Source of the DNA: Pseudomonas sp. KU43P
Lineage (GTDB): Bacteria > Pseudomonadota > Gammaproteobacteria > Pseudomonadales > Pseudomonadaceae
Assembly (NCBI RefSeq): GCF_033095865.1
Contig: NZ_AP019365.1
Location: 1,275,501-1,339,500, forward strand
Direction: 5' to 3'
DNA length: 64,000 bases
Each line of letters opens with the position of its first letter. Position 1 is the stretch's first letter. The notes under the pieces were generated by a model. It did no database searches and was not told the DNA's origin. It saw nothing but the letters and a program-made list of their open reading frames with translations. The translations under genes were made by a program, and so were the position numbers. Shown here piece by piece: positions 55,673-64,000 of this stretch.

Positions 55673-55996
55673 TCAGCGCTCCAGATCGGCAATCTTGCCT
55701 GGCTTGCCATCCCACTCTTCAGCGTCAGGCAGGGCATCCTTACGTTCGGTGATGTTCGGCCAGATTTCCGCCAGCTCTGCGTTGAGCTCGATGAAGTTTT
55801 CCATGCCGGCAGGCACTTCGTCTTCCGAGAAGATCGCTTGGGCCGGGCATTCAGGCTCGCACAGTGCACAGTCGATGCACTCGTCCGGGTGAATCACCAG
55901 GAAGTTCGGGCCTTCGTAGAAGCAGTCCACCGGACAGACTTCCACGCAGTCGGTGTATTTGCATTTGATGCAGTTGTCGGTGACGACGAAGGTCAT
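55673..55996 (-). CDS. fdxA: 7Fe-8S ferredoxin FdxA
   Basis: A 107-residue ferredoxin of the Azotobacter FdI type. Cysteines for a 3Fe-4S and a 4Fe-4S cluster are visible in [20 protein letters not shown] and [16 protein letters not shown]. The long C-terminal extension after the clusters is typical of the family. The electron partner in Pseudomonas is not established. It is downstream of mutS on the same strand. Confidence 0.97.
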   Translation of the reverse strand: MTFVVTDNCIKCKYTDCVEVCPVDCFYEGPNFLVIHPDECIDCALCEPECPAQAIFSEDEVPAGMENFIELNAELAEIWPNITERKDALPDAEEWDGKPGKIADLER

Positions 55997-56136
55997 TTCT
56001 AGTTTTCTCCTCAGGCGACGGCGGCGGCCCTTCCTCTCAGGGCCGCGCGGTTTACGGGTACATGGCTGCAGGCCAGGCTAATAACCTGCAGCACCAGCAA
56101 ACCGCGGCGGATTCTACCAGCTTGTAGTGGGCGCCG

Positions 56137-58722
56137 TTATAACAGGTTCTTTAGTTGATATAGCATTTCGATAGCTTGACGCGGGGTCATGTCATCCAGC
56201 TCCAGCTTGCCCAGCTTCTCGATGGCCGGGTGTGGCAGGCTGGCGAACAGGTCGCTCTGGTGCGGTACGTGCGGCTCGCCCTTGGCTTTGCTCGCTACCA
56301 CCGGCTCAGCCGGCAGGCTGGCGGTTTCCAGGCGGCCCAGGTGCTCGCGGGCCCGCTGGATGACTGGCCCTGGTACACCCGCCAGCTGGGCCACGGCCAG
56401 GCCGTAGCTCTGGCTGGCCGGGCCGGGCAGCACATGGTGCAGGAACACGATGCGTTCGTTGTGCTCGGTGGCGTTCAAGTGCACGTTGGCCACCAGCGGC
56501 TCACTCTCTGGCAGCACGGTCAGCTCGAAATAGTGAGTGGCGAACAGCGTATAGGCGCGCAGTTGCGCCAGGCGCTCGGCTGCAGCCCAGGCCAGCGACA
56601 GGCCGTCGAAGGTGCTGGTGCCCCGGCCCACTTCGTCCATCAGTACCAGGCTGCGGTCGGTGGCGTTGTGCAGGATATTGGCGGTTTCGCTCATCTCGAC
56701 CATGAACGTCGAACGCCCGCCGGCCAGGTCGTCGCTTGAGCCGATGCGAGTGAAGATGCGGTCGACCAGTGACAGCTCGCAGCTGGCCGCCGGGACGAAG
56801 CTGCCGATGTGCGCCATCAGCACGATCAGGGCGGTCTGGCGCATGTAGGTGGATTTACCGCCCATGTTCGGGCCGGTGATGATCAGCATGCGCGTGCTGT
56901 TGTCCAGGCTCAGGTCGTTGGCCACGAACGGTGTGGTCAGCACCTGCTCAACCACCGGGTGGCGGCCCTGGTCGATACGCAGGCATGGTTCGTCGACGAA
57001 GCGTGGGCAGTTCAGGTCGAGGGTCAGCGCACGCTCGGCCAGGTTGCTCAGCACATCCAGCTCGGCCAGCGCGGCGGCGCTGTCCTGCAGCGGTGCAAGA
57101 TGGCTGATCAGGGTTTCCAGCAGTGCGTCATAGAGCATCTTTTCGCGGGCAAGGGCGCGACTCTTGGCCGACAGCGCCTTGTCTTCGAAAGCCTTGAGCT
57201 CCGGTGTGATGAAGCGTTCGGCGCCCTTGAGGGTCTGGCGGCGAATATAGTCGCCTGGTGCCTGTTCGGCCTGCTTGGTGGGTAGTTCGATGAAGTAGCC
57301 GTGCACGCGGTTGTAGCCGACCTTGAGGTTGGCAAGGCCGGTGCGGGCTTTTTCGCGGGCTTCCAGGTCGATCAGGAACTGGCCGGCGTTCTCGCTGATG
57401 GCCAGCAGTTCGTCCAGCTCGCTGTCGTAGCCGGCCTTGAGCACGCCGCCGTCGCGGATGACCGCTGGCGGGGTGTCGATGATCGCCCGCTCCAGCAGGC
57501 TGGCCAGCTCGGGGTAGGTGCCGGTGATGGCGGCCAGGCGCGCCAGGTGAGGCGCCTCCAGTTCAGCCATGGCGTTCTGCAGTTCAGGCAGGGCGCCGAG
57601 GGCATCGCGCAGGCGCGCCAGGTCGCGTGGGCGGGCATTGCGCAGGCCGATACGGGCGAGAATCCGCTCGATATCGCCAATTTCCTTGAGCTGAGGCTGC
57701 AGTTTTTCGAAGCGGTAGCCATCGAGCAGGCAGCGGATCGAATCCTGTCGTGCCAGCAACACCTTGGGGTCGCGCAGCGGGCGGTTCAGCCAACGCGTCA
57801 ACAGGCGGCTGGCCATGGCGGTCTGGCAGCGGTCGATCACCGACTGCAGGGTGTTGTCACGGCCACCGGCCAGGTTGATGTCCAGCTCCAAGTTACGGCG
57901 GCTGGCGCCGTCGAGGATCACCGTGTCATCCAGGCGCTCGTGGCGCAGACTGCGCAGGTGGGGCAGAGCGGTACGCTGGGTTTCCTTGGCGTAGGTCAGC
58001 AGGCAGCCGGCAGCGCCAATGGCCAGGGTCAGCTTGTCGCAGCCGAAGCCTTTGAGGTCCTTGGTCGCGAACTGCTGGCACAGGGCTTTGCGCGCCGAGT
58101 CACGGTCGAAGTCCCACGGCGCGCGACGGCGTGCGCCCGGGCGCTTCTCGGCCGGCAGGTCACGCGGCCAGTCGTCGGGGATCAGCAGTTCGACCGGGTT
58201 CAGGCGTTCGAGCTCGGCCAGCAGGTTTTCCCAGCCCTTGATTTCCTGAACGCTGAAATTGCCGCTGGTAATGTCCAGCACCGCCAGGCCGAACAGGCGC
58301 TCGTCACCCAGCAGTGCTGCAATCAGGTTGTCGCGGCGCTCGTCCAGCAGCGCCTCGTCACTGACCGTGCCCGGGGTGATGATACGCACCACCTGGCGCT
58401 CGACCGGGCCCTTGCTGGTGGCCGGGTCGCCGATCTGCTCGCAGATCACCACCGACTCGCCAAGCTTGACCAGCTTGGCCAGGTAGCCTTCCAGCGAATG
58501 GAACGGAATTCCGCACATGGGGATGGACTGGCCCGCTGACTGACCGCGTGCGGTCAGCGTGATATCCAGCAGTTTCGCGGCTTTTTTCGCATCTTCGTAG
58601 AAGATTTCGTAAAAGTCGCCCATGCGGTAGAACATCAGCTGATCCGGGTGCTGGTTTTTCAGCTTCCAGTACTGCTGCATCATTGGGGTGTGTGCGGAGA
58701 AGTCAGAAATTGCTTTGTTCAT
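56137..58722 (-). CDS. mutS: DNA mismatch repair protein MutS
   Basis: MutS recognises mismatches and starts repair. The ATG at 58722 ([20 protein letters not shown]) gives 861 residues. The mismatch-reading motif [14 protein letters not shown] is at about residue 35. The ATPase has Walker [15 protein letters not shown] and the Walker B/signature [19 protein letters not shown]. The frame is open 45 codons further upstream (to 58857) with basic residues, without family similarity; no strong Shine-Dalgarno marks either start. Accessory DNA begins immediately upstream. Confidence 0.96.
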   Translation of the reverse strand: MNKAISDFSAHTPMMQQYWKLKNQHPDQLMFYRMGDFYEIFYEDAKKAAKLLDITLTARGQSAGQSIPMCGIPFHSLEGYLAKLVKLGESVVICEQIGDPATSKGPVERQVVRIITPGTVSDEALLDERRDNLIAALLGDERLFGLAVLDITSGNFSVQEIKGWENLLAELERLNPVELLIPDDWPRDLPAEKRPGARRRAPWDFDRDSARKALCQQFATKDLKGFGCDKLTLAIGAAGCLLTYAKETQRTALPHLRSLRHERLDDTVILDGASRRNLELDINLAGGRDNTLQSVIDRCQTAMASRLLTRWLNRPLRDPKVLLARQDSIRCLLDGYRFEKLQPQLKEIGDIERILARIGLRNARPRDLARLRDALGALPELQNAMAELEAPHLARLAAITGTYPELASLLERAIIDTPPAVIRDGGVLKAGYDSELDELLAISENAGQFLIDLEAREKARTGLANLKVGYNRVHGYFIELPTKQAEQAPGDYIRRQTLKGAERFITPELKAFEDKALSAKSRALAREKMLYDALLETLISHLAPLQDSAAALAELDVLSNLAERALTLDLNCPRFVDEPCLRIDQGRHPVVEQVLTTPFVANDLSLDNSTRMLIITGPNMGGKSTYMRQTALIVLMAHIGSFVPAASCELSLVDRIFTRIGSSDDLAGGRSTFMVEMSETANILHNATDRSLVLMDEVGRGTSTFDGLSLAWAAAERLAQLRAYTLFATHYFELTVLPESEPLVANVHLNATEHNERIVFLHHVLPGPASQSYGLAVAQLAGVPGPVIQRAREHLGRLETASLPAEPVVASKAKGEPHVPHQSDLFASLPHPAIEKLGKLELDDMTPRQAIEMLYQLKNLL

Positions 58723-58926
58723 CAGTAGCTTATCGAAAATCTCTGAGCCGGCTGGGGCAAAAATGGGGCTGCGGGAGGCTTTTTTCGCTCGGACCAGCCG
58801 TTTGGCACGTAGGGTATCACGAGAGGGCGTGGCGGAAGAACGCGTGGCTTGAATCATACATCTAAGCGGCTGTCAAAGCAGAGAGAAACGAGGCATCATC
58901 GCTCGTTCACAGGACTTGAAGTCGAC

Positions 58927-59907
58927 ATGATGACGATCTCTCTGGAAAAAAAGCTCTGGCTTCCTGATGGCCAGCCACCAGGCAATACAATCACTAAGAC
59001 TGTTAAGTCCCCCGAGCGTCTGTGCCTCTATAGAGCTGAGTGGTATGACGAAACGTTAGCGTTTTTCAACGAATTCGATACGCTTGTACTTCGTCAGGGT
59101 TTTTATGTTGTATTAGATTTTTCTGACCTTAAAGAACTGACCGCAGCTGCATCCCTAATGCTCTTTGCTAAGGTTACGCGTTGCCAGTGCTGTGTGCCCA
59201 AAGTTTTTGCTTACCCTGGTGCAGTAGTGAGTTATATCCTGCCCGAAGACAAGGCGGTCCGAGATGTTTTCAGGAAAAGTGGTTTATGGGCCGCCATTAA
59301 GCCGGGCGGTGAGAGTAAGCTAGATCGTCTCTGGAATGATATTAATAATCCGTATAAGACTGGTAATGATCCGTCGAGTCAGATGGGCGCAATTATTGAG
59401 CAGCTACTGAAGCAGGTTGGCAAACTGCCGAGGAAGATTGTGTCTGCTTTACAGGAGTCTTATTTAAATATCGCTCATCATGCGTATGAAGGCTTTAAAG
59501 GCGGTCCTGTTCCTCTGCATGAATTTATGGTTGGCAGGTGGTGGCAGTTTGTGAAATGGAATCCTAAGGCCAATAGGCTGTCGCTGGTTTTATATGATAT
59601 GGGTGTAGGCATTCCAGACTCTATAAGGCCTATTAGTCATGCGGTGGAGCAGAAGGTCTCTGACTGTGCTAGTATTGCTCTAGCTATGAAATCCGGTGTG
59701 ACAAGATTCAAGATTCAGGGGCGTGGTCGAGGTTTTAATGACATTAAAAGCCCTATTGATGCTAACCCCAGTGCCGAATATCTGTTGGTTTTTAGCGGTA
59801 ACGGTCTGGTAGTGTATAGAAGTGGTAAGAAGGTAGAGGAAAAGTTGCACGGATTTAGTATTGGTGGCACTCTCATAGAGTGGACATTTTCAGGAGTCGG
59901 AAAATGA
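58927..59907 (+). CDS. STAS-GHKL ATPase, first gene of an AT-rich cassette
   Basis: About 326 residues from the ATG at 58927 (an AGGA site lies upstream; an ATG follows at once). The N-terminal half has STAS-like features (TLVLRQGFYVVLDFSDLKEL, then AAASLMLFAKV). The second half is a GHKL ATP-binding domain: N-box QESYLNIAHHAYEG (E177, N181), DMGVGIP (D224-P230) and a glycine-rich GRGRGFNDI lid at about 265-273, ending GGTLIEWTF. This resembles anti-sigma-factor kinases and proteins paired with DUF4325, not classical sensor kinases. It shares a 4-base overlap with the next gene. Codon use is clearly AT-richer than in mutS. The function is not described. Confidence 0.85.
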   Translation: MMTISLEKKLWLPDGQPPGNTITKTVKSPERLCLYRAEWYDETLAFFNEFDTLVLRQGFYVVLDFSDLKELTAAASLMLFAKVTRCQCCVPKVFAYPGAVVSYILPEDKAVRDVFRKSGLWAAIKPGGESKLDRLWNDINNPYKTGNDPSSQMGAIIEQLLKQVGKLPRKIVSALQESYLNIAHHAYEGFKGGPVPLHEFMVGRWWQFVKWNPKANRLSLVLYDMGVGIPDSIRPISHAVEQKVSDCASIALAMKSGVTRFKIQGRGRGFNDIKSPIDANPSAEYLLVFSGNGLVVYRSGKKVEEKLHGFSIGGTLIEWTFSGVGK

Positions 59908-60233
59908 ACGTTCATACAATTGACATGCAGCAGTTTTCTAGGACGCCTTTTGGCCGCTATGCTGATGATGGTACAGGTAACGGCACGGCATTCCGTGAAA
60001 ATTACCTTTATGGCCCTATGGCAGATCCAAGTGTAGATCTAGTGGTCGTAAAGTTGGACTCAGTAGCTCCAGGTTATGAGTATGGTTCTTCTTTCTTGGA
60101 AGAAGCTTTCGGCGGGCTGGTTAGGGTTCATCATCTGGATGGGTCAATGGTTTTACGAAAACTCAAGGTTGATACTGAATTTCCTGACTATGCTATGGAG
60201 ATACGTAGTTACATTGAAGAGGCAGGTGCTTGA
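59904..60233 (+). CDS. STAS-like DUF4325 protein
   Basis: A 109-residue protein from the ATG at 59904 that overlaps the ATPase stop. It has the DUF4325 pattern: an N-terminal FGRYADDGTGNGTAFRE stretch, a hydrophobic strand (VDLVVVKLDSV) and the hallmark GSSFLEEAFGGLVR with paired serines where STAS anti-anti-sigma factors are phosphorylated. I infer that it is the partner or substrate of the ATPase. It overlaps the third gene by one base. No transmembrane segment. Confidence 0.8.
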   Translation: MNVHTIDMQQFSRTPFGRYADDGTGNGTAFRENYLYGPMADPSVDLVVVKLDSVAPGYEYGSSFLEEAFGGLVRVHHLDGSMVLRKLKVDTEFPDYAMEIRSYIEEAGA

Positions 60234-60679
60234 TGGCGTTGTTTGTTAGTCTAATATCGCCGTTTTTAGTCCTTGCAGGATGGTTTTTTGTTTATCGGAA
60301 CTCTAATAGGATTGCGAAGCGTTCCGAGTCTTATGCTCTTGTCACCAAGGCGCTGGATAAGGTATTGGATATTGATAAGCGCTGTGTGGAATTCTGGGCT
60401 GGTAGCAAAGATAAGAGAGAGTCGGCAGTGGTCTGGGTGGCAGGGACCCTTTCTCTTTTGCATGGGTTGCGGACTCTCTTGGAGATTCTCGAAAAACATC
60501 ACGGTTTTCCGGATAAGGACTTGTTGATGATGATGCTTCGTATGTCTGCGACCTTGGATGCTGAATATATTGATAAGCTCAGCGATGAGCAGGTTGCTAA
60601 AAAAAGAGTGAAGCAGGCAGAAGCTTTGAGCTTTGCTCTTCACTCTTTATATGGTTACTATCGTCAGAAATGCGACTGA
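60233..60679 (+). CDS. Small membrane protein of the cassette
   Basis: A 148-residue protein from the ATG at 60233. One N-terminal hydrophobic helix (about 1-23: LFVSLISPFLVLAGWFFVY) is followed by a basic stretch (RNSNRIAKR). The rest is a mostly helical cytoplasmic domain with charged repeats (KALDKVLDIDKRCVEF, ILEKHHGFPDKD). No domain is recognised. Its last 16 bases overlap the end of the convergent integrase gene. As the third member of a coupled operon it is the most likely effector, but this is inference. Confidence 0.7.
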   Translation: MALFVSLISPFLVLAGWFFVYRNSNRIAKRSESYALVTKALDKVLDIDKRCVEFWAGSKDKRESAVVWVAGTLSLLHGLRTLLEILEKHHGFPDKDLLMMMLRMSATLDAEYIDKLSDEQVAKKRVKQAEALSFALHSLYGYYRQKCD

Positions 60680-61911
60680 TAAACCTTAATCGACTGCCAG
60701 ATTCTATTAAGTTCAGAGGTGGACTCGTCATCCATCCACTTCGCATAGACCTCTACCAGCATCGAGAAGTCCTTGTGCCCCATCTGCTTCGCGATGAACG
60801 CAAGGTTTCCTCGGGCAGTTAGGCACCAGCAAGCGTAGGTGTGCCGCGTCTGGTACGGGCGCCTTGGTCGGATACCGGCGCGGCGCTGAATCCCTGCCCA
60901 TTTCGTATTCCAAGCAGTTGAGACGAACCACTCGTTGATTACCTTTTTCCGTGCCTGGGTGCTTGGCGACAGGAGCGGGGTGACCGACTCGTCTCGCCAT
61001 TCGTGCCGGTTGTGGTACACCCGGATGTCTCGCTTGGGGTGCTTGGCCACGATGGCTATCAGTGTTCTGCAGGCCTCGATCGCTGGCTCCATTAACAGCA
61101 CTGTGCGGGGCTTACCTGTCTTGGGAAGTTTGAATGTGCCGTCGGCGGTGATCGCCCTGGTTATTTCAATCTTCCCCGCCTGTAGGTCGATGTCTTCCAC
61201 AGCCAGTGCGCAGAGCTCGCCTGGGCGCAGTCCGGTGTAGACGGCAAGCGTGGTTGCCGCCACATCTTGAGGATGCAGGCAGCCCTTTGTGACGAGCAGG
61301 TCGAACTCCTCGTGCGTTAGTGGATCCGGCTCTTTCTCGCTCATGGCAAAGCGGGTGCACGCAGCAGCGAGCCCGGCCACGCAGTACTTGTTGTTCTCGC
61401 ACCAGCTGAGGAAGCCGGCGAAGGTGGCCAAGTAATGGTTGGCGGTCGATGGGGCGCGAGTCTCGATCAGTCGCGCCCGGAGTAGGTGGATATCCTCGGG
61501 CAGCAGGATGCCTGCCAATCGATCCTTTCCCACCAGCTCGACGCATATGTCGATGGCGTACGCGTATTTCTCCTCGGTCATGGGGGTGATGTCGATGGCC
61601 TTCAGCGGTTTGTAGCGTTCTGCCAGTGCCTCCAGGCGCTCGTCCTTTGCGCTGCTGTAGTTCCCGGCATGCTTCGAGTTCGGGAAGTGTCGCCCGTACT
61701 CGAAGGTATTGGTCTTGATCTCATGAAGAATCGCCGCCCTGAGTAGGGCGGCATGTTTGATGTTGGCTTTGGTCACCGGCAGGCCAAGGGACTCACGGCA
61801 GCGGATGCGGCGCCACATGAAGACGATCCGCAAGTTGCCGCCGTGTATCTCGATACCAGTGTGCTTCGCCAGCTCGGCCTCTAGGCCACTTGTGATGCGC
61901 TCTCGGCCCAC
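60664..61911 (-). CDS. Tyrosine recombinase (phage-type integrase)
   Basis: A 415-residue integrase with an N-terminal arm-binding domain (NLRIVFMWRRIRCRESLGLP, as in DUF3596 proteins), a core-binding SAM-like domain (about 100-185) and a C-terminal catalytic domain. Catalytic residues: R229 in YTGLRPGELC, R356 in YQTRHTYACW (the usual His of HxxR is Tyr here), H379 in MGHKDFSML and Y389 in VEVYAKWM. It overlaps the excisionase gene by 31 bases. Its 3' end meets the accessory cassette. Its attachment site would be near mutS, but only one side is in view. Confidence 0.94.
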   Translation of the reverse strand: MGRERITSGLEAELAKHTGIEIHGGNLRIVFMWRRIRCRESLGLPVTKANIKHAALLRAAILHEIKTNTFEYGRHFPNSKHAGNYSSAKDERLEALAERYKPLKAIDITPMTEEKYAYAIDICVELVGKDRLAGILLPEDIHLLRARLIETRAPSTANHYLATFAGFLSWCENNKYCVAGLAAACTRFAMSEKEPDPLTHEEFDLLVTKGCLHPQDVAATTLAVYTGLRPGELCALAVEDIDLQAGKIEITRAITADGTFKLPKTGKPRTVLLMEPAIEACRTLIAIVAKHPKRDIRVYHNRHEWRDESVTPLLSPSTQARKKVINEWFVSTAWNTKWAGIQRRAGIRPRRPYQTRHTYACWCLTARGNLAFIAKQMGHKDFSMLVEVYAKWMDDESTSELNRIWQSIKVYQSHF

Positions 61912-62075
61912 TTGTCATACTCTGCGATGTTGATGGTTATGCGGCCGTCAGGGGCCTTCCGCCAAATTCGGCCTTGTGCCCAGGTTCCGTTTTTCACCTT
62001 GTGGCGAATGGCGTCTTCGGAATAGCCAGTTAGCTCGGCTGCGCGATTGATAAGTACCCAGCGAGGTGTGCTCAT
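61881..62075 (-). CDS. Excisionase-like DNA-binding protein
   Basis: A 64-residue protein with a winged-helix/MerR-like start (WVLINRAAELTGYSEDAIRHKVKNG) followed by WRKAPDGRITINIAEYDKW, the pattern of phage Xis and AlpA-type proteins. It overlaps the integrase and follows a string of small phage genes, all on the minus strand. It would direct excision of the element. Confidence 0.8.
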   Translation of the reverse strand: MSTPRWVLINRAAELTGYSEDAIRHKVKNGTWAQGRIWRKAPDGRITINIAEYDKWAESASQVA

Positions 62076-62395
62076 TTACTCACCTCGTTGCTGCTCACTG
62101 CTTCGCTGCCATTTTCCAGCGCTTCAACTGGCGAGGTTGGCTTGTCAGGATGGATGTTGTTGTCGGGCGTACCGCCCTCCGCATTGTTGAGGCTTCGGTA
62201 AGGCGATGCATCTGCGCGGCGCTTCTCATTGGTTGTGAGGCCCGACACTTTGCGGATCTGTGAGCAGCGTTCGTGGTTTCCGCGCGTGCGAGTGGTGTTG
62301 CAGACGTCGCACATGACCGACATGGCGGGACGGCTGAAGGTCTGCACGCCCTTGGCGTCCCTGGCGTTCGGTATATAAGTGGATGTATTGATCAC
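62072..62395 (-). CDS. Phage protein with a CxxC knuckle
   Basis: A 107-residue protein from a GTG that overlaps the next gene's stop. MCDVCNTTRTRGNHERCSQIRKV has a CxxC pair and a third Cys, which hints at a small zinc or nucleic-acid-binding knuckle. The C-terminus is low in structure. Unknown function; similar small proteins lie beside integrase genes in Pseudomonas prophages. Confidence 0.6.
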   Translation of the reverse strand: MINTSTYIPNARDAKGVQTFSRPAMSVMCDVCNTTRTRGNHERCSQIRKVSGLTTNEKRRADASPYRSLNNAEGGTPDNNIHPDKPTSPVEALENGSEAVSSNEVSK

Positions 62396-62595
62396 AGCGA
62401 GTACCTCTCATGGGCTCGGCGGGAGTTCGGGCTCAGTGCCAGTTGCTCAGGGGGCGTGCCGCTATCAATAGTCGATGAGGTGCCTGTCACAGGGCGGTTG
62501 GTGGGGGTGGTGCGGTCGAGCTTGATCAGGGCGAGAATCAGTGCCACAGCTAGCATCAAGCTGATCAGCTGCCAGGTACGTGTTGAATTACCCAT
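62392..62595 (-). CDS. Small single-helix membrane protein
   Basis: 67 residues from the ATG at 62595, overlapping the upstream gene by eight bases. One hydrophobic helix (TWQLISLMLAVALILALIKL) and a Ser/Thr/Pro-rich tail. Unknown function. Confidence 0.55.
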   Translation of the reverse strand: MGNSTRTWQLISLMLAVALILALIKLDRTTPTNRPVTGTSSTIDSGTPPEQLALSPNSRRAHERYSL

Positions 62596-62788
62596 GTCGG
62601 CGTCCCTCACTGATCTGTCTGATTACCTGCTTGCTGGCAAGGTTGAACAGCTCGTCGGCGGAAACCGGCGTGACGGACTGCTCGAAGTTGCTGACGGCGT
62701 CAAACCGAGTGCGGTACAGCCCGGCCCGGCCGAGCCAAGCCGCTGCGTCGAGTTTTGCGTCAGGTGCTGGATGATCGTGCAAGCTCAT
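62588..62788 (-). CDS. Hypothetical phage protein
   Basis: 66 residues from the ATG at 62788, which overlaps the preceding gene by four bases (ATGA). It is short and soluble and begins MSLHDHPAPDAKLDAAAWLG. No domain is recognised. The longer open frame upstream is a shadow of the next gene. Confidence 0.55.
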   Translation of the reverse strand: MSLHDHPAPDAKLDAAAWLGRAGLYRTRFDAVSNFEQSVTPVSADELFNLASKQVIRQISEGRRHG

Positions 62789-63285
62789 ACTGCATTCCCC
62801 GCTGTCGCAGTGCTGGCCGGAGTGGTGCGCAGTTGCGAGTGGATGCGCATGGCGAGCGCTTGGATGTCTTGGTGTTGTTGCATGGCCCGGGTGCACCACG
62901 GCTCTGTGCCTTGGGCGGCCTTCCACGTTTTCTTAGCCAGGGCCAGTGTCTCGCTGGCATTGATCAGCAAGTCGTAGTCGGACTTGGTCACGGCAAGTCC
63001 GGTATAGGACATGATCCGTTCTTCAAGCTCTTTGATCGTGCGTCTGAGTGCTGCCACGGCCATGTGATGCTTGCGTTGGTCGGCATCGGTATTGATCCGA
63101 GCTTCGTCCAGATCGTCTCTGAGTCCTTTGATCTGCAGTTTGAGGTCAGCTTTATGCAGCTGCTTGCCCACTTCAATGCCGCGGTTGAAGGCGCGGTGGC
63201 GCGCTTTGGGAATAATGAAAGTTAGGGCGATCAGTGAGATCAGCCACAGGATGCCCATGGCGAGAACTTGTTGATGCGGTTGCAT
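62785..63285 (-). CDS. Membrane-anchored coiled-coil phage protein
   Basis: 166 residues with a GGAG ribosome site. An N-terminal hydrophobic helix (GILWLISLIALTFII) is followed by a long charged coiled coil (LKLQIKGLRDDLDEARINTD to RRTIKELEERI). Unknown function; the topology suggests an inner-membrane-attached structural or lysis-control protein, but this is only a guess. Confidence 0.65.
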   Translation of the reverse strand: MQPHQQVLAMGILWLISLIALTFIIPKARHRAFNRGIEVGKQLHKADLKLQIKGLRDDLDEARINTDADQRKHHMAVAALRRTIKELEERIMSYTGLAVTKSDYDLLINASETLALAKKTWKAAQGTEPWCTRAMQQHQDIQALAMRIHSQLRTTPASTATAGNAV

Positions 63286-63369
63286 GTGCTGTGCTCCAAA
63301 TGAGCCCGCCGCCGTGGGTTTGAGAGCCGGTGACGGGCTTGATGCCCCTGATGGCCGGGGTCGCCTGGT

Positions 63370-63615
63370 TCAAGCGAATTGGTTGGCTGACTCAGCTTGG
63401 CGATCGATGTATGCGGCCAGGTTGGTCAGGTAAACCACGTGCTGAGCCTTCGCCGAGTTGTGCAGCTTGCTCAGCTTCAAGTCGATCTGGCCCTTATTGA
63501 TGAGCTCCCTGAGCCGACGGTCAGAGCCGATGTGAGGGAAGTAGCGCTCCCTCACTGCGGACAATGTCGGGCAGGGTGTGGCGAACTCGCTACGTAGGTG
63601 TTCCAGCGTGCTCAC
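63370..63615 (-). CDS. PrtN-like (pyocin activator) protein
   Basis: 81 residues from the GTG at 63615, which overlaps the next gene's stop (GTGA). The core TLSAVRERYFPHIGSDRRLRELINKGQIDL and the end VVYLTNLAAYIDRQAE match the PrtN family (PF11112). PrtN activates pyocin genes in P. aeruginosa after DNA damage. Here it lies in the integrase-proximal module of a mutS-adjacent element, so a role in element induction is plausible but unproved. Confidence 0.8.
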   Translation of the reverse strand: MSTLEHLRSEFATPCPTLSAVRERYFPHIGSDRRLRELINKGQIDLKLSKLHNSAKAQHVVYLTNLAAYIDRQAESANQFA

Positions 63616-64000
63616 GCGCACTTCCCGAGGCCTTCGGGGCCGGGCTGGAGCTTTGCGCGTACTGCGGCGGCGAGGTGCTCTTTGCAGGTCCCGGTGACCG
63701 CGACGCAAACATCGCCCTGGTCGTTGGTCACGACTGCACCCAGGGGTAGCTCACGGTTGACGGTTGCGATGACGTATGCGGTCTGACCGGTTTGGAGCAC
63801 CTCTTCCACGCTTACCTGCGCCTCCATGAGTGCGAGCGCCTCTTCCGACTGTGCGCCGGAGTCAGAGCGGCCATTAGCAAGGTTTTGCAGGAAGTCCCGC
63901 AGGGACTGGCACTTGGTGGAGAGTCCACGTGGAAGGCTCAAGCTGCTAAGCAGCGGTCCAATCGTCACCTTGATTCGGTGATGGGTTGCGTCGTTCTCGA
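63612..64000 (-). CDS. Hypothetical phage protein, cut by the window edge
   Basis: The frame is open to the right edge. From a possible GTG at 63968 it has 118 residues, but no stop lies between that codon and the edge, so the true start is probably outside. The visible part contains EEALALMEAQVSVEEVL and a Lys/Pro-containing C-terminus. No domain is recognised. It overlaps the PrtN-like gene and is cotranscribed with it. Confidence 0.55.
   Translation of the reverse strand, partial: ENDATHHRIKVTIGPLLSSLSLPRGLSTKCQSLRDFLQNLANGRSDSGAQSEEALALMEAQVSVEEVLQTGQTAYVIATVNRELPLGAVVTNDQGDVCVAVTGTCKEHLAAAVRAKLQPGPEGLGKCA

Noticed and set aside
55428..55892. A 154-residue plus-strand frame across the rsmZ region
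   Set aside because: It covers the small RNA and the opposite strand of fdxA. GGA repeats, a terminator and synteny show that the region is RNA, not protein-coding.

Overview
The window is chromosomal DNA from a Pseudomonas of the P. putida group. This rests on gene order and protein sequence: plsB, dapE, ndvB, csdA/csdE, dapD, dapC, glnD, map and rpsB through tilS, then pyrG, eno, ftsB, ispD, a LysR gene, frmA, fghA, ispF, truD, surE, pcm, nlpD, rpoS, rsmZ, fdxA and mutS. It also rests on high GC and on repeated REP elements of the GCCGGCAAGCCGGCTCCCAC type. The species cannot be fixed from the window alone.

Layout. 1-17.6 kb is mostly leftward housekeeping: envelope lipoproteins, glycerophospholipid synthesis (plsB), a cold-shock protein, an rRNA methyltransferase, three lysine/diaminopimelate genes (dapE, dapD, dapC), the NdvB glucan synthase, and the CsdA/CsdE sulfur-transfer pair convergent with tcdA. 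Between 13.5 and 16.4 kb, beside dapC, lies a lineage-variable spot with a CPA1 Na+/H+ antiporter and an astacin-like metalloprotease. 17.6-21.2 kb holds glnD and map. From 21.4 to 42.3 kb runs the large rightward macro-operon rpsB-tsf-pyrH-frr-uppS-cdsA-dxr-rseP-bamA-skp-lpxD-fabZ-lpxA-lpxB-rnhB-dnaE-accA-tilS. It couples translation factors, isoprenoid and undecaprenyl synthesis, phospholipids, outer-membrane assembly, lipid A, replication and fatty-acid synthesis.

42.5-55 kb carries pyrG, eno, ftsB, ispD, the formaldehyde-detoxification pair frmA-fghA with a divergent LysR gene, and the stationary-phase cluster ispF-truD-surE-pcm-nlpD-rpoS. kdsA, normally between pyrG and eno in pseudomonads, is absent from that position. 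A PsrA-type box lies inside nlpD upstream of rpoS. Downstream of rpoS is the small RNA rsmZ with a GacA box about 180 nt upstream, then fdxA and mutS on the minus strand.

58.7-64 kb is accessory DNA beside mutS, the mutS-cinA/recA interval known in Pseudomonas as a prophage and tailocin hotspot. Next to mutS are three overlapping AT-rich genes: a STAS-GHKL ATPase, a STAS-like DUF4325 protein and a small membrane protein. They are the best candidate for an undescribed system. They meet, tail to tail, a leftward phage module (integrase, excisionase, small overlapping genes, a PrtN-like activator) that runs off the right edge.
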